A stretch of 64,000 nucleotides of DNA, taken from positions 35,000,910 through 35,064,909 of the forward strand of contig OX393549.1 in the NCBI GenBank assembly GCA_947650365.1. The letters are read 5' to 3'. Under the pieces are notes generated by a model that saw nothing but the letters and a program-made list of their open reading frames with translations, did no database searches and was not told the origin of the DNA. The position numbers and the translations under genes were made by a program. Numbering within the stretch: position 1 is the first letter of the stretch; each line of letters starts with the position of its first letter. Origin of the DNA: Chamaelirium japonicum (taxonomy: Eukaryota; Streptophyta; Magnoliopsida; Liliales; Melanthiaceae). Positions 1-10,985 of the stretch are shown here, piece by piece.

Positions 1-63
1 AAAAGAAATTATTTTAAATTATAATAAATAAATTGTTAAAAGATAATAATATTCTCAAATGGG

Positions 64-299
64 TAGATTTCTATCCGTTGGGTACGGTTTACAATATGAC
101 ACATTTTTCCACTACAAACATCTATATTTCTATCAATTGGGCACAATCCGTGATGCGGCATGCATTTCCACCACCAACGGTTATATTTTTATTTATTGGG
201 CACGGCTTATGAGGTGACACTCACTTCAACCACAAACAGATAGATTTCTATCCGTTAGAGCCCTATGTAAAGATCCATGGCTCTCTTTTATCACACATT
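64..299. repeat. 59-bp subterminal tandem repeat, four copies
   Basis: Four copies begin at 64, 123, 182 and 241 with an exact 59-bp spacing. Each opens with a variant of TAGATTTCTATCCGTTGGG and carries an ACAAACA-type tail. A related segment lies in inverse orientation near 3127-3150 (CTAACGGATCAAAAAATGATC). Repeats of this kind near both ends are expected to be subterminal transposase-binding sequence, so they probably mark the left end of the PIF/Harbinger element. The true terminal inverted repeat was not found and may lie left of the window. Confidence 0.6.
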
Positions 300-1667
300 T
301 ACCCCTTCATACCTTGTCCAACCCATCCAATTTTTAGACACCATGTCGAGCTCGAGTGCCACCAATAACACGTCGAGCAATAGCGATGATACCTCGACCC
401 TTACTTTGTTCATTCTTCTAGGAGCTGTTGCGTGTGGGGAAGAGCAACGGACACTAAAAGTTTACGTCAACGTAAAAGATGCGGCTCTATACCATGTCAT
501 GCCGTGCTTGATCGAAGTAGACTAGATAATCACAATCAGCTATTCTAGGATTATTTCGTTGATGAGCTGACATATCTTCCTCACAAGTTTCAATGGAGAT
601 TCAGGATTAGTCGTCCGCTCTTCCTGAGGATCCACGACACAGTCATGGACCACGATAACTACTTTGTTCAGAAGAGGGATCGTGCTAGAATATTGTGATT
701 ATCTAGCATTTAGAAGATTACAACTGTTATTCGGATGCTTGCATATGGAGCATCTGTCAATTCTATGAATGACTTTGTTCGAATCGCAGAAAGTACTTAT
801 ATCGAGAGTATGAAGAAGTTCATTTGAGCGATTATCGACGTATTTGGGGAGGAGTATTTTCGTTCATCCAACAACGAAGATGTTGTACGACTTCTCGCAG
901 AAGGTACTCAACGAGGGTTTCCAGGCATGCTCGGAAGCATCGATTGCATGCACTGGAAGTGAAAGAACTACCCAACAGCCTGGTCAGGTATATATAATAG
1001 TCATGTTCATGAGTCAACAATTATTTTAGAGGCTGTAGCTAGAAAAGATCTGTGGATCTGACACTCCTTCTTCGGGCTACCAAGGTCGCACAATGATATC
1101 AACGTCCTCGATCGTTTACCAATCTTTAGGCAGCTTACGGAGGATAGAGCTGCTCCATACAATTTTACTATCAATGGCCATGAATATGACATGTGTTACT
1201 ATCTCGTTGATGGAATTTATCCCTCATTGTCAATATTAGTGAAGACAATCCCAACACCTCATGGAAACAATAATAAGTACTTTACCCAATAGCAAGAGAT
1301 GGTAAAGAATGATGCCAAGCTAGCTTTTGGAGTGTTACAAGTCCGATTTACGATAGTACAAGGGCTGTCTCATTTTTGGCAACCAAATGTACTTATTGAT
1401 ATTGTGAGAGCTTGCATCATAATGCATAACATGATTGTCGAAGATGAATTGGATCTTTATTACGACCTCAACTTTGACTTTGCCGATGTGACACCAACTG
1501 TTGAAACTTCCCACGAGCACATGACGCCTCTGATGGAGTTCATCCATATCCTTCATCAAATTAAGAACAAAGAAACCCACTCCCAACTTCAAAAGGACTT
1601 GGTTGAGCATATGTTGCAACTTAAAGGATTTCTATCTGAAGATTATGTTTTATTATATTTAATATAA
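277..1667 (+). pseudogene. PIF/Harbinger (HARBI1-like) DDE transposase, decayed
   Basis: This is the transposase/nuclease of a plant PIF/Harbinger DNA transposon, which would cut and join the element at TNA-type targets. The conserved block GFPGMLGSIDCMHW is followed by TIILEAVA, HSFFGLPRSHNDIN and a C-terminal MHNMIVEDE. The three acidic residues of the DDE triad can be seen in one frame: Asp at 942-944, Asp at 1095-1097 and Glu at 1440-1442. The gene is dead: that frame has stops near 660, 825, 960, 1058 and 1288, and the N-terminal open segment (277-525) lies in another frame. It faces a Myb-like ORF on the opposite strand, so the two ORFs converge, as in many plant members. The family call is secure; the exact N-terminus is not. 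Confidence 0.85.
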
Positions 1668-2047
1668 TCGTCCTGAACATTTTTGAGTTATTGTATGTGC
1701 TTTCAATTTTAATAATATCTACAGGTTTATTGAATACCAAAGGGTTCATCACCTAATACAATTTAATAAAAATTATATAATTAATGGAATTAAAAAAAAA
1801 ACAATATTAATTATAGATATTGAAAATCACAACTAGAGGAAATTACATAATTAAAGCTATTCGAAATCATAATCCTAGCCGAGTTTTAATCTCAATATTA
1901 CGTTTTTCGAAGTACACTGCGACAGACGGTTCAAGACCCATGAGGTCCTTCTCTATAATTTCATTATCCAATTTTTGTTGCTTTCTTGCTTCATTTTGAA
2001 ACTCGACAGTTGCCTGCATCTTTACAACTTCGATCATATTCGTACTT

Positions 2048-2976
2048 TCAGTTTTCTTCTCCCTCTCCCATTTCTTTTCTTTTTGGAGTTCTCCTTATCC
2101 TACTTGAGCCACATAAATGCCTCATTGAACAAGTTGGAGACCGGGCGGTCGTCTTCATTGATTGGTATTTTTCCTTGCATTTTCTAGATAACTTTGATGC
2201 CAGCTTCCTCCCCTCCGGTCTCTGCATTTTTGTAGGCTCATCATCTGAGTCAACCCCAAGGCTCCGAGCATCGGGGCTTGCTGGAGAGGAGGTATTTGGC
2301 GAGGAATCAGAGTCTCTCCCTATCGTCGGTTCTCTTAGCACTTGATGAAGGCTTGATTTTGCTGGGTCCATTTTGAATGATGTCGGAGTTCCACCTAACA
2401 GTGCTCAAGTTTGAATATATCTTGGTACAGATTGTTGCAAAGTTCCTTTGCTTCTGTTAACTGCATAACATACAAACAAAGTAAATACTTAAAATCCAAG
2501 ATAACACGATCAATTAAAATAAAACGAACTAGCTAAATATTTACATGGTCAACAATTCCGGTATTGGATCTCGATCGACCTTCAATTTGACTTAGGCAGT
2601 CACATAATTTGTTGACCGATTGTTGGATGATCGACCACCGGTGTGTCATTTGGCTTATGTTCCGTTGGTTGAGTCCTCCACTATTGTAATTAGTGTAATA
2701 GTCAAAAATTCTTTTTCAAAATTATTTTCGTGGTTAACTGGTACCTTGAACTACATCTTGGCTGATATTGAGCCATGCGGACACCAACAACTTATCCTCG
2801 GGGATGACCAAATTTTCCAAGCGCTTGTAAACCTTCTTCTTACCTGTGGTCGGCGCTTGTTCAGACTGCGACTCCTCTTGTGTTGCCGGCTCCATCTCCG
2901 GGATCAAAAACATTGGGCTCCTATCGTCTCCGCCGGCGAGGAGTTGTGTGAAATTACCCCATGGATATGGATCCAT
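2048..2976 (-). pseudogene. PIF/Harbinger ORF1, Myb/SANT-like DNA-binding protein, decayed
   Basis: Two minus-strand open segments resemble the Myb/SANT-like partner protein that PIF/Harbinger elements need besides the transposase. The upstream segment (2734-2976) has an acidic, proline-containing N-terminus leading into EDKLLVSAWLNISQD, the start of the SANT-like fold. The downstream segment (2048-2371) has RPEGRKLASKLSRKCKEK, the basic motif typical of the C-terminal part. The roughly 360 bases between them hold no convincing open frame, so this is either an intron plus decay or a deletion. Its placement, convergent with the transposase, fits one element spanning about 1-3200. Confidence 0.7.
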
Positions 2977-3199
2977 ATTTGCCTCGTAGGTAGGTGGGAG
3001 AAGGATGGATGATTGAATGTGTGGAAGTGATGTGGGAGAAGGAAGAGATTTACATGATTTGCTAAGATTTTTTTGAAAAAAATTAAATTATTTTTTGATA
3101 ATAAAAAAGGCTCAAATGGTCAAAAAATCTAACGGATCAAAAAATGATCGTTGAGAACAAAAGAGACAAAAATAAAAATGATTTGATATTGAGTCTGCA

Positions 3200-3786
3200 A
3201 TATGGGGGAATAAAATTTTTAAATACGAATAGAAGGGGGTTTGTGCAAAAGTTCCGGTGGATCCAGATCTTTCGGAGCCCTTTGAAGGATATCCGATATT
3301 TGTTGTGGGTTTGGCAAAACTCGCTAACATATCAACATCATTTGAAGGAGAAAGAAGCCACCTAGATATTAGGACAATCGTTCGGATTTGTTTGAAAGTC
3401 TTGTACCGTTTGAAGTGCCACATGGGTCTTCGGATAATCCTTCGGACTCGGTTGGAGATGCTCTTACCGTCGCTGCCACCAGAGTGGGGTGTCTGCTGTC
3501 TTGTCAGCCTCACGTTCCTCAATCGAAAGTCAGGACAAACCATACGCCCGATGGGCATCTAACTCTTCTCAATTCCAGATTCTCCCAATTCTGGGAGCAT
3601 CACGTCCGTCCGTCCGATGGCAGAACCCAATAGGTCAGTCCACAAACCCCGCTGCGCACTCACACTTGACGGCTCTGATGTCATCGAGCGCGGATCCGGA
3701 AGACTCGAATCAAACGAGTCACAGGAGAGTCCCGCCCGGTCCGATGCCGTCTCGATCTACACAAACACCCTATAACGACTTCTCAC
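3200..3786. other. intergenic, no gene recognised
   Basis: Short overlapping open frames occur on both strands, but none shows a recognisable domain, a consistent start context or codon bias. The stretch separates the decayed Harbinger element from the MITE in front of the glycosyltransferase gene and may hold distal promoter sequence. Confidence 0.5.
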
Positions 3787-4046
3787 CGGTGTTTTCAAAA
3801 TCGGACCGGAGGACGAATAGAAAAGACATCCGGTTCGGTCCAAATCGGTTCAAACTGATGGTTCAACCGTTTGAACCATATGAAAATATATTTTTTTAAA
3901 TCGATATTTACTAAATTTTTCAATGACAAGGTTTGGTTTTTGGGTTAACATACAAACCGGTTTATTTAAAGACCGAACCGAAACATGTTCTGGTTCCAGT
4001 CCAAGCTAGTTGAACCATTCGGTCTGATCGAGTTTTCAAAACACTT
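3787..4046. mobile_element. hAT-type MITE, 260 bp, in the UGT upstream region
   Basis: The ends are imperfect inverted repeats: left CGGTGTTTTCAAAATCGG, right (reverse complement) AAGTGTTTTGAAAACTCG. A perfect 8-bp direct repeat, CTTCTCAC, flanks it at 3779-3786 and 4047-4054. An 8-bp duplication is the signature of hAT insertion. It has no coding capacity. Its right end is about 420 bp upstream of the UGT start codon, so it lies within the likely promoter. Confidence 0.85.
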
Positions 4047-4376
4047 CTTCTCACTGGGGCCACCGACTGGAGCGATCGGCCAAGCAATCAGAGGACAAGG
4101 CACTAGAGAATGGCTTAAGGAGGTCCGAAAATCAAAACGGAAGAGATAGCAGCGGCTAATTATTAATTCTCTAATTCTGAAATTATAATATCAACGGTCA
4201 GGATTTGCACACCTTCTTGAGAAAAAAAAAATTGGCTCCACTGTGCCCATACCCGCTATCGAACAGTGAACCTCTCCAATATTGGATAGAGAGGAAGTGC
4301 CACCAGGCCAAGAACCCGTTGTAACAACGTCGCTTCAGCCATTCCAAACATAGGACATGGTCAAAGGCTCCATTTA

Positions 4377-4378
<2 letters not shown>

Positions 4379-4442
<64 letters not shown>
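4379..4442 (+). repeat. (CT)n microsatellite in the UGT 5' leader region
   Basis: A near-pure CT tract of about 64 bases ends 26 bases before the start codon at 4469. CT-rich leaders and pyrimidine patches are common in plant core promoters and 5' UTRs. No clear TATA box was seen in the 100 bases before it. Confidence 0.8.
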
Positions 4443-4468
4443 CTGCAACACGTACAAAGCGTAAAACA

Positions 4469-5964
4469 ATGGAGGAATTCCACCCAAAGAGGCCTCACGC
4501 CGTCGTGATCCCCTACCCGCTCCAGGGTCACATCATCCCGGCCGTTCATCTCGCCATCAAGCTCGCATCCAGGGGCTTCACCATCACCTTCGTCAACACC
4601 GAGGTCGTCCACCACATGACCACCCTGGCCCACCACACCCCGGCCGGCGGCCGGGGCGACCTCTTCGCCGAAGCCCGAGCGACCGGCCTCGACATCCGCT
4701 ACGAGGTCATCAGCGACGGCCTCCCGGTCGGCTTCGACCGCTCCCTCCACCACGACCGGTTCATGCTCTCCCTCCTCCACGTCGCCTCCGCCCACGTGGA
4801 GGACCTCCTCGCCCGCCGCCTCGCCGCCGCCTCTCCTCCCGTCTCCTGCCTCATCGCCGACACCTTCTTCGTCTGGCCGTCCACCCTCTCCAAGAAGCTC
4901 CGCCTCCCGTACGTCTCCTTCTGGACCGAGCCAGCCCTCATCTTCGCGCTCTACTACCACATGGACCTCCTCAAAGAACATGGTCACTTCGCTTCTCAAG
5001 GTGAGAAGAATCAAGAATCAAGACTCATAACCCATGGGATCATAACGGGGTCGGTGGTTGTGCTTTGGCAGAGAATCGGAGGGACACGATAACGTACATC
5101 CCCGGCGTGCCGTCGATCGAGCCGAGCGATCTCATGTCGTACCTCCAGGATGCCGACGTGTCGTCCGTGGTGCACCAGATCATCTTCAAGGCGTTCGAGG
5201 AGGCGAGGGCCGCCGACTACGTGCTATGCAACACGGTGCAGGAGCTGGAGCCGGACACCATCTCCGCCCTCCAGCTCGAGAAGCGGTTCTACGCCGTGGG
5301 CCCCATCTTTCCGGCCGGCTTCGCCCGGAGCGCCGTGACGACGAGCCTCTGGGCCGAGTCCGACTGCTCCCAGTGGCTGGACTCCAAGCCCCCGGGCTCG
5401 GTCCTGTACGTCTCGTTCGGGAGCTACGCCCACGTCAGCAAGAGGGATCTGGAGGAGATCGCGCACGGGGTTCTGCAGAGCGGGGTGAGCTTCATCTGGG
5501 TCCTCCGGCCCGACATCGTGAGCTCCGACGAGCCCGACCCTCTGCCCCCGGGGTTCGCGGAGGAGACACGTGGCAGGGGGATCGTGGTGCCGTGGTGCAG
5601 TCAGATCGAGGTGCTGTCGCACCCGTCGACCGGAGGCTTCTTCACCCACTGCGGATGGAACTCGATACTGGAGTGCGTCTGGTGCGGGGTCCCGATGCTG
5701 TGCTTCCCGCTGCTGACTGACCAGTTCACGAACCGGAAGCTGGTGGTGCAGGATTGGAGGATCGGCGTCGACATCGGAGGTGCCAACCGGCCGGTGAGCC
5801 GGAGCGAGGTATCGGAGAAGATCACCAGCCTGATGGGAGGAGGCGAGATGATGAGGAGGGAGATTAAAGAGGTGCGGAGGAAGCTTGAAATCGCGCTAAG
5901 TCCCGACGGTTCGTCCCAGAAGAATTTTGATAATTTCATTAAGGATCTAACGAGCAATGGTTAG
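4469..5964 (+). CDS. UGT86A: UDP-glycosyltransferase, UGT86A type, two exons (join 4469-5000, 5072-5964)
   Basis: This is a cytosolic family-1 glycosyltransferase that would transfer a sugar from a UDP-sugar to a small-molecule acceptor; the acceptor is unknown. Splicing the 71-bp GT-AG intron (5001-5071, phase 1) gives 474 residues, a normal family length. The N-terminal half carries PLQGHIIP with the catalytic His21, and LIADTFF with Asp131, the usual His-activating partner. The PSPG sugar-donor box spans residues 352-395, from WCSQIEVLSHP through HCGWNSILE to LLTDQ, ending in Gln as in most UDP-glucose users. The pieces NRRD...YIPGVPSIEPSDLMSYLQ, VQELEPDTISALQ and LWAESDCSQWL match the UGT86A group, and the intron after GHFASQ is where I expect that group's intron. 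There is no signal peptide or membrane segment. Third positions are almost all G or C. The ATG at 4469 is the first after the CT tract. It appears intact. Confidence 0.95.
5001..5071 (+). other. UGT86A intron, 71 bp
   Basis: The donor is CAAG/GTGAGAAG and the acceptor TTTGGCAG/AGAATCGG. Its length is not a multiple of three, so retention would shift the frame. Joining restores a Glu codon split 1+2, and the downstream frame then runs open to the TAG at 5962. Confidence 0.9.
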
Positions 5965-5989
5965 GATCCATCTGCACCTGTGCTGTTTA

Positions 5990-6760
5990 GTGTTCTGAAA
6001 CCCGAAAACCCGACCCGAAACTTTGGGTATGGGTATAAGTTAATTTTGTACCGAAACATGATTTGGATTGGGTATGGATATTAGGGGTGAGATTTGGGCG
6101 GATTGAAGAGTTTGCCCATGACCAATCAGACTTGCACAAATCTTAACCCATTTTGCCTGTGGACTCCGAAAAACCCATGGAAGCCCAATCCGTGCTTGCC
6201 CATTCTAGTTGTTCGGATTGCTCGGGTTGCCCAATTTGCAAAATAATGAGCGGGTTGGGCGGGTTGCCCAATTAGAAATGCTTGTGCACATAAATAGATG
6301 GAAAAAAAATCTAACAAAATTTTGAAATGTATAAAAAAAAAAAATTGATTTGTATAACGAAGACATAAAATCCAACCCATATCCTCACATATTTCAAATT
6401 AACAAATTCTTAATATTCAACATCAAACAAACAGTCTTTGATTTTCATAAAAAAAAACCTACCAAATCATTCAACCTTAGTGTATTAATTCCCCATATTC
6501 CTCGAGTTGGGTAGATTGGTGCCCAAACCCGTCCAAATTAAAATCGGGTTGATCTTTTTTTGTCCAAACCTGTCCAAGTTTTTAACTAGCTTTGCCCGTG
6601 TTTATCCATTGTTCGGGTTGGGCGGGTCGGGTTCGGATCAAACCCGCCCAAGTCCCACCCCTAATGGGTATAGGAATATTCTTATTTCCTACCGATCAAC
6701 TTTTGGGTATGGGTATGGATACCCAATGCCCATACCCGATACCCTCCAACCACAATTTAA
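5990..6760. repeat. GGGTAT-rich repeat interrupted by a hAT MITE
   Basis: Segments rich in CCCGAAA, GGGTATGGGTAT and their complements lie on both sides of the MITE at 6082-6663 (about 5990-6081 and 6664-6755) and look like the two halves of one older palindromic repeat. It starts within 30 bases of the UGT stop codon, so the UGT polyadenylation site may lie inside repeat sequence. No family could be assigned. Confidence 0.5.
6082..6663. mobile_element. hAT-type non-autonomous element, 582 bp
   Basis: The inverted ends read TAGGGGTGAGATTTGGGCGG (left) and TAGGGGTGGGACTTGGGCGG (right, reverse complement). The flanks are ATGGATAT (6074-6081) and ATGGGTAT (6664-6671), an 8-bp duplication with one mismatch, which supports hAT insertion. 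The interior is AT-rich with repeated GGGTTGGGCGGGTTG motifs and no coding capacity. It sits just downstream of the UGT gene, inside another repeat. Confidence 0.85.
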
Positions 6761-7178
6761 TTTACTAAATTCTAACCAAATACACACCTCTACCTAAATT
6801 CAAGCTAATCTCATCCCTCCTAAAACCATAAAAGCCTCTTAAAATTTTAATAAAATGCATTAATCTTTTTCTCAAGCAATTGAATATGCGATGGAAAAAA
6901 AAGAGAGAGAAAATTATACCTAATTCATACACCAATCTGATAAAAAATTAACCCAAAATCCGTGTGGACAGGGGTAGGGTCCGACCCGAACCCGACCAGT
7001 TGCCAGTCCCTAGATTGGGACAACGGCAATGGGTCCTTTGGGAATTTAATGCAAAATTTAGTGGACAAGGTTTTCCTATAGAAGGGAACAAAAAGGAAAA
7101 GGATTGATGTTTGTTTCTTGGTAGCTATGCGCATGTGATCATTCATGGCATTCTAGGTCAACAATAAAACTAAGAAGG
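6760..7178. other. intergenic, no gene recognised
   Basis: This AT-rich stretch has no domain-bearing frame. Its 3' part abuts the 9-bp duplication of the Mutator-like element. Confidence 0.5.
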
Positions 7179-7187
7179 CAAGAACAA

Positions 7188-9470
7188 GAGGTTTTTTTCA
7201 AAATGGCCCCCAACTCTGTCGTACTACTAGGAATAGATCCGGTTGCTTTTTTCTTTACTTTTCTGATCACTTATTTGTTTTGGACTAATGTACCCCCGAG
7301 ACATAAATGACTAGCTCACTCTCAATTTCAAAGGGATTTGACTCCGCTCCACTGATGATCTGTCTCTCCATTCGATCGTTGACACTTTAGAAAGAGATAT
7401 GTGGTGCATCCCATTTCAATGACCATGATTGGGCCATGGGATTAATCCTAGAGGGATGTCAGTACCACGACTTATTGCAGCCCACCACTGGCCACAGTAG
7501 AATGCGCTGAAGCATTTCACAACGGGACATAGTAGAATGCGCCAGAGCATGTCTCTGCAGGTTGCTCACAGGCGCCACCCCGTCGGCCACCACCCACGAT
7601 GGTACTGACTTCATTTTATCTCTTACAGGGATACCGACGCCCATTCACTCTTCCATTCATCTCTCACTAGGGCGCCGACGCTCAGCCACTGTGGCGCCGA
7701 TGCCTATTCACTGGCGCCGGCGCCCATTCACTGTAGCGCCAACGCCATTTTTATCTCTCATTTCTTCACTTTCTTTTACTATTTTTTCATTACATCCATC
7801 CAATCTTCAATTAAAAGCTACTAGTGGTACTGACTTCATTTTATCCTCGTCTTTAGATAATCTCGAAGAGGATCACCCGAGGATTGCAATGCCTCCAGAA
7901 TCACTAAATTTTGATAAGAAATGAAGACGGTACACCGTACCGAACTTGCCTCCGGTTCTTATTTTATCTCTCATTTTTTCACTTTCTTCATTGGGGCGTC
8001 GACACCCATTTACTGTGTCGCCGGCACCCATTCACTGGGCGCCGATGCTCCCCTTCACTATGGCATGCGCCCCTTCACTGGGCACCAGCGCCCAGTGAAG
8101 GCTCGCATTTTCATCTCTCAATTCTTTACTTTTTTTCACTGTTTTTACATTACATCAATCAAATCTTCCACTAAAAGCTACTACTGGCACCGACGCCCAT
8201 TCATTGGCACCGGCGCCCATTCACTGATGCCCATTCATTGGCGCCAGCACCCATTCACTGTAGCGTCGACGCCCATTTTTATCTCTTATTTCTTCACTTT
8301 ATTTTACTGTTTTTACATTATATTCATCCAATCTTCCATTAAAAGCTACTAGTGGTACATACTTCATTTTATCCTCGTCTTTAATTAGATGATCTTGTAG
8401 ATCGAGGATCACCCAAGGATCGCAATGCCTCCAGAACCACTAAATTCTGATGAGAAATGAAGACGGTACACCTTGTCGAACTTTCCTCCGGCTCTTTTTT
8501 TCATCTCTCATTCTTACCGCCTACTGTCACTACCGGCCACCGTCCGCTCGCCGCCGGCTCGATAGCAAGGGCTCACTAAGTACTTTATGCCTTGTCGAAC
8601 TTGCCTCCGGAATCACTAAATTTTGATGAGAAATGAAGACGGTACACCTTGCCGAACTTGCCTCCGGCTCCCATTTCCATCTCTCATTCTTACCGCCTAT
8701 CGTCGCTATCGGCCACTGTCCGCTCGCCCCTCCATTGGGTGCTGGCGCCAACGCCCAGTGAAGGCTTGCATTTTCATCTATCATTTCTTCACTTTCTTTC
8801 ACTGTTTTTACATTACATCAATCCAATCTTCTATTAAAAGTTACTAGTGGCGCCGATGCCCATTCACTGGCACCGGCACCGGCACCCATTCACTGGCGTT
8901 AGCACTCATTCACTATGGCATCGACGCTTTTACATTATATCCATCCAATCTTTCATTAAAAGCTACTAGTGGTACTGACTTCATTTTATCCTCGTCTTTA
9001 GATGATCTTGTAGAAGATCACCCGAGGATCGTAATGCCTCCAGAATCACTAAATTCTGATAAGAAATGAAGACGACACATCTTGCCGAACTTGCCTCTGG
9101 TTCTCATTTTCATTTCTCATTCTTATCGCCTACCGCAGCTACTGGCCACCGTCCGCTCACCGCCGGCTCGACGACAAGGACTCACTAAGTACTTTTGGCT
9201 ATGTAAGGGCATCAGGGTAGAAAAATAACATCATCCCAACGATCTCCAGCAACGAGAGACGGTTGAAGCGGGAAAAAAATCAAACGGAGAAGATGAACAG
9301 ACTTTTATCTATTTTGTTTTACTCTTTAAGGGTAAAATGGTCACAAAAATGCAACAGCTATTCAGAAGTGACATTTGGCACATGTTGAGGGCTAGAAAAG
9401 TAAAGCAAAAAGCAACTAGGTCTATTCCTAGCAATACGACAGAGTTGGGGGCCATTCTGGGAAAAACCTC
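7188..9470. mobile_element. Mutator-like element (non-autonomous), 2.28 kb
   Basis: Long inverted ends of about 78 bp start GAGGTTTTT and share ATGGCCCCCAACTCTGTCGT and CTAGGAATAGA. The flanks are CAAGAACAA (7179-7187) and CAAGAACGA (9471-9479), a 9-bp duplication with one mismatch, typical of Mutator-like insertion. The interior has no transposase. It carries repeated blocks of about 0.5 kb (see the separate entry) and many GCGCCGACGCCCATTCACTG-type words. Whether the interior is captured host sequence (Pack-MULE) cannot be decided by eye. Confidence 0.85.
7560..9200. repeat. internal diverged direct repeats of the Mutator-like element
   Basis: A block starting AAAGCTACTAGTGGTAC and running through CCTCCAGAATCACTAAATT and GAAATGAAGACGGTACACC recurs at about 7815, 8340 and 8955, with a partial copy at 8600. 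Between copies are GC-rich runs such as GCGCCGACGCCCATTCACTG. Several frames stay open across the units, but frame and length differ between copies, so no protein is called. Confidence 0.7.
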
Positions 9471-9489
9471 CAAGAACGACAAACTAGTT

Positions 9490-9700
9490 AGGTAAAGCCA
9501 TGCTACTGAGCCATCCAATTCCCATCCGGATCGGGCCATCTTGACGTGGTACCTGATCACAGCCATTCCTTTATCTGCCAGTGGGTTGAGTGAAATTCAC
9601 ATGTGGAGGCTGAGTGTAATGGACGGCTATGATCAATCAAGTGCCACATCAGGATGGCCTCAACTAGATGGCAATCAGGATGACCGAGAAGTATTTTTTA
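9490..9700. mobile_element. foldback MITE, first of two related copies
   Basis: The left arm contains GGGCCATCTTGACGTGG and GATCACAGCC; the right arm carries the complements, GGCTATGATCAATC and GCCACATCAGGATGGCC. The element folds on itself with a short loop. Target duplications were not resolved, so the family and exact edges are open. Confidence 0.6.
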
Positions 9701-9714
9701 GGCAAATCACTTAA

Positions 9715-9935
9715 AATAGTCACCCCGAACCACCGTATCACCATGGTTCGCGGGGTCTAACCAAGAACACCGTATCACTGTGGTTCGCGGGATCCCCTGA
9801 GGTTCATTTGGTGGCCTGTAGATCGCAACACTCCAAAACCACCCTTAGCGGATGCAAATAACATGTGTTGATGGGTGGACCCCGAACCATGGTGATAGCG
9901 TGGTTCCGGAAGACTGTTAAGGGCTTTAATTTCCA
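9715..9935. repeat. inverted-repeat segment with CCCGAACCAC motifs
   Basis: CCCCGAACCACCGTATCACC, a second GTATCACTGTGGTTCGCGGG and a distal CCGAACCATGGTGATAGCG form nested inverted repeats about 150-190 bp apart. This looks like another small foldback element between the two MITEs. No coding capacity. Confidence 0.5.
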
Positions 9936-9949
9936 GGTAGATATACTTG

Positions 9950-10130
9950 GCTAGTTGCTAGTATCCAGTGTTCCATTTATATGGCCATCCTGATGTGGCA
10001 CCCGATCACACCGTCCCTTTTTCTGCAAGTTTGGCTAAGTGCAATTCAACAATAGGGGATGGCTGTGATCAGGTGCCACGTCAGGATGTCCCAATCTAGA
10101 TGGAATGTAGGATGGATGAATAGCATTTGG
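9950..10130. mobile_element. foldback MITE, second copy
   Basis: The arms ATGGCCATCCTGATGTGGCA and CAGGTGCCACGTCAGGATG are inverted. They are clearly related to the element at 9490-9700, including the central TGATCACA word. About 170-180 bp long; the duplication was not resolved. Confidence 0.6.
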
Positions 10131-10186
10131 TCATAGGATTACTATGGTAGAAATCTTGAAAGAGAGATCGGTAGGGATGTTAATTA

Positions 10187-10778
10187 CTAGTGCATGCCTG
10201 TGCCTGTTGGTATTGCAACGGGTCGCCTTCGGCGACAAAACACAGTCGCACCACCTTCGATGGCAACACACCGGTCAGTACTGTAATGGGCCACAATCAG
10301 CGGCAAGACACCTCCCCGGCATCACCACCCCCCACCCACACCGTCGTATTCGGCGGCAACACACCTGATCGCCTTTGGCACGACGGCAACAAAACACTTT
10401 CGGCGGCAGCATCGGTCTACAACAGTCCTGCCCCGATGGACTAACGACCTCGACACCATCAACAACGACCACTGTTGGGAGAGAGAAAGAGATCGTGGGA
10501 ATGAGAGAGAGACAGAGAGAAAGAGAGAGAGATCGGGGGAAGAGAGAGAGAGAGACGGGGAGAGAGAGATCGGGGGAAGATAGAGAGAGACGGAGAGATT
10601 GTGGGGAAGAGAAAGAGATCGGGAGAAGAGAGAGATACGGAGAGAGAGAGAGAGATTGGGGGAAGAGAGAGATACGGAGAGAGAGAGAGAGAGAAAGAGG
10701 AGAGAGACGGAGAGAGAGATCAGAGAGAGAGGGGTCGGAGAGAGAGATACGAAGATCAAAGAGAGAGAGAGATACGGA

Positions 10779-10816
<38 letters not shown>

Positions 10817-10985
10817 TGGGGAAGAGAGAGAGAGACAGAGAGAGAGAGATTGGGGGAAGAGAGAGAGATATGATAGAGAGAGATTGGGGGAAGAGAGAGA
10901 GATGGAGAGAAAGAGAGATTGGGGGAAGAGAGAGACGTTTTTGTTTAGTCAGTGTTCGTTTTTGTCTAGTTCGCAAGTTGTTCCG
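10187..10985 (-). mobile_element. Helitron-like element C (minus strand)
   Basis: On the minus strand it ends GGCATGCA-CTAG followed by T, preceded by an inverted GC-rich stem, the 3' signature of Helitrons. Its opposite end (about 10935-10980) carries the CTAGACAAAAA and CTGACTAAACAAAAA words that also mark the 5' ends of elements A and B near the right of the window. The interior is mainly a 430-bp GA-rich tract (10490-10940). No Rep/helicase gene is present, so it is non-autonomous. The 5' boundary is approximate. Confidence 0.6.
10490..10940. repeat. GA-rich simple-sequence tract
   Basis: About 450 bases of imperfect (GA)n with GGGGGAAGAGAGAGA interruptions of roughly 30-60 bp spacing. 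Long Arg/Glu or Leu/Ser frames across it are composition artefacts. It lies inside Helitron-like element C. Confidence 0.85.

Noticed and set aside
5058-5720. Alternative ORFs over the second UGT exon
   Set aside because: They are GC-driven shadow frames; the UGT frame carries the PSPG box and the family motifs.
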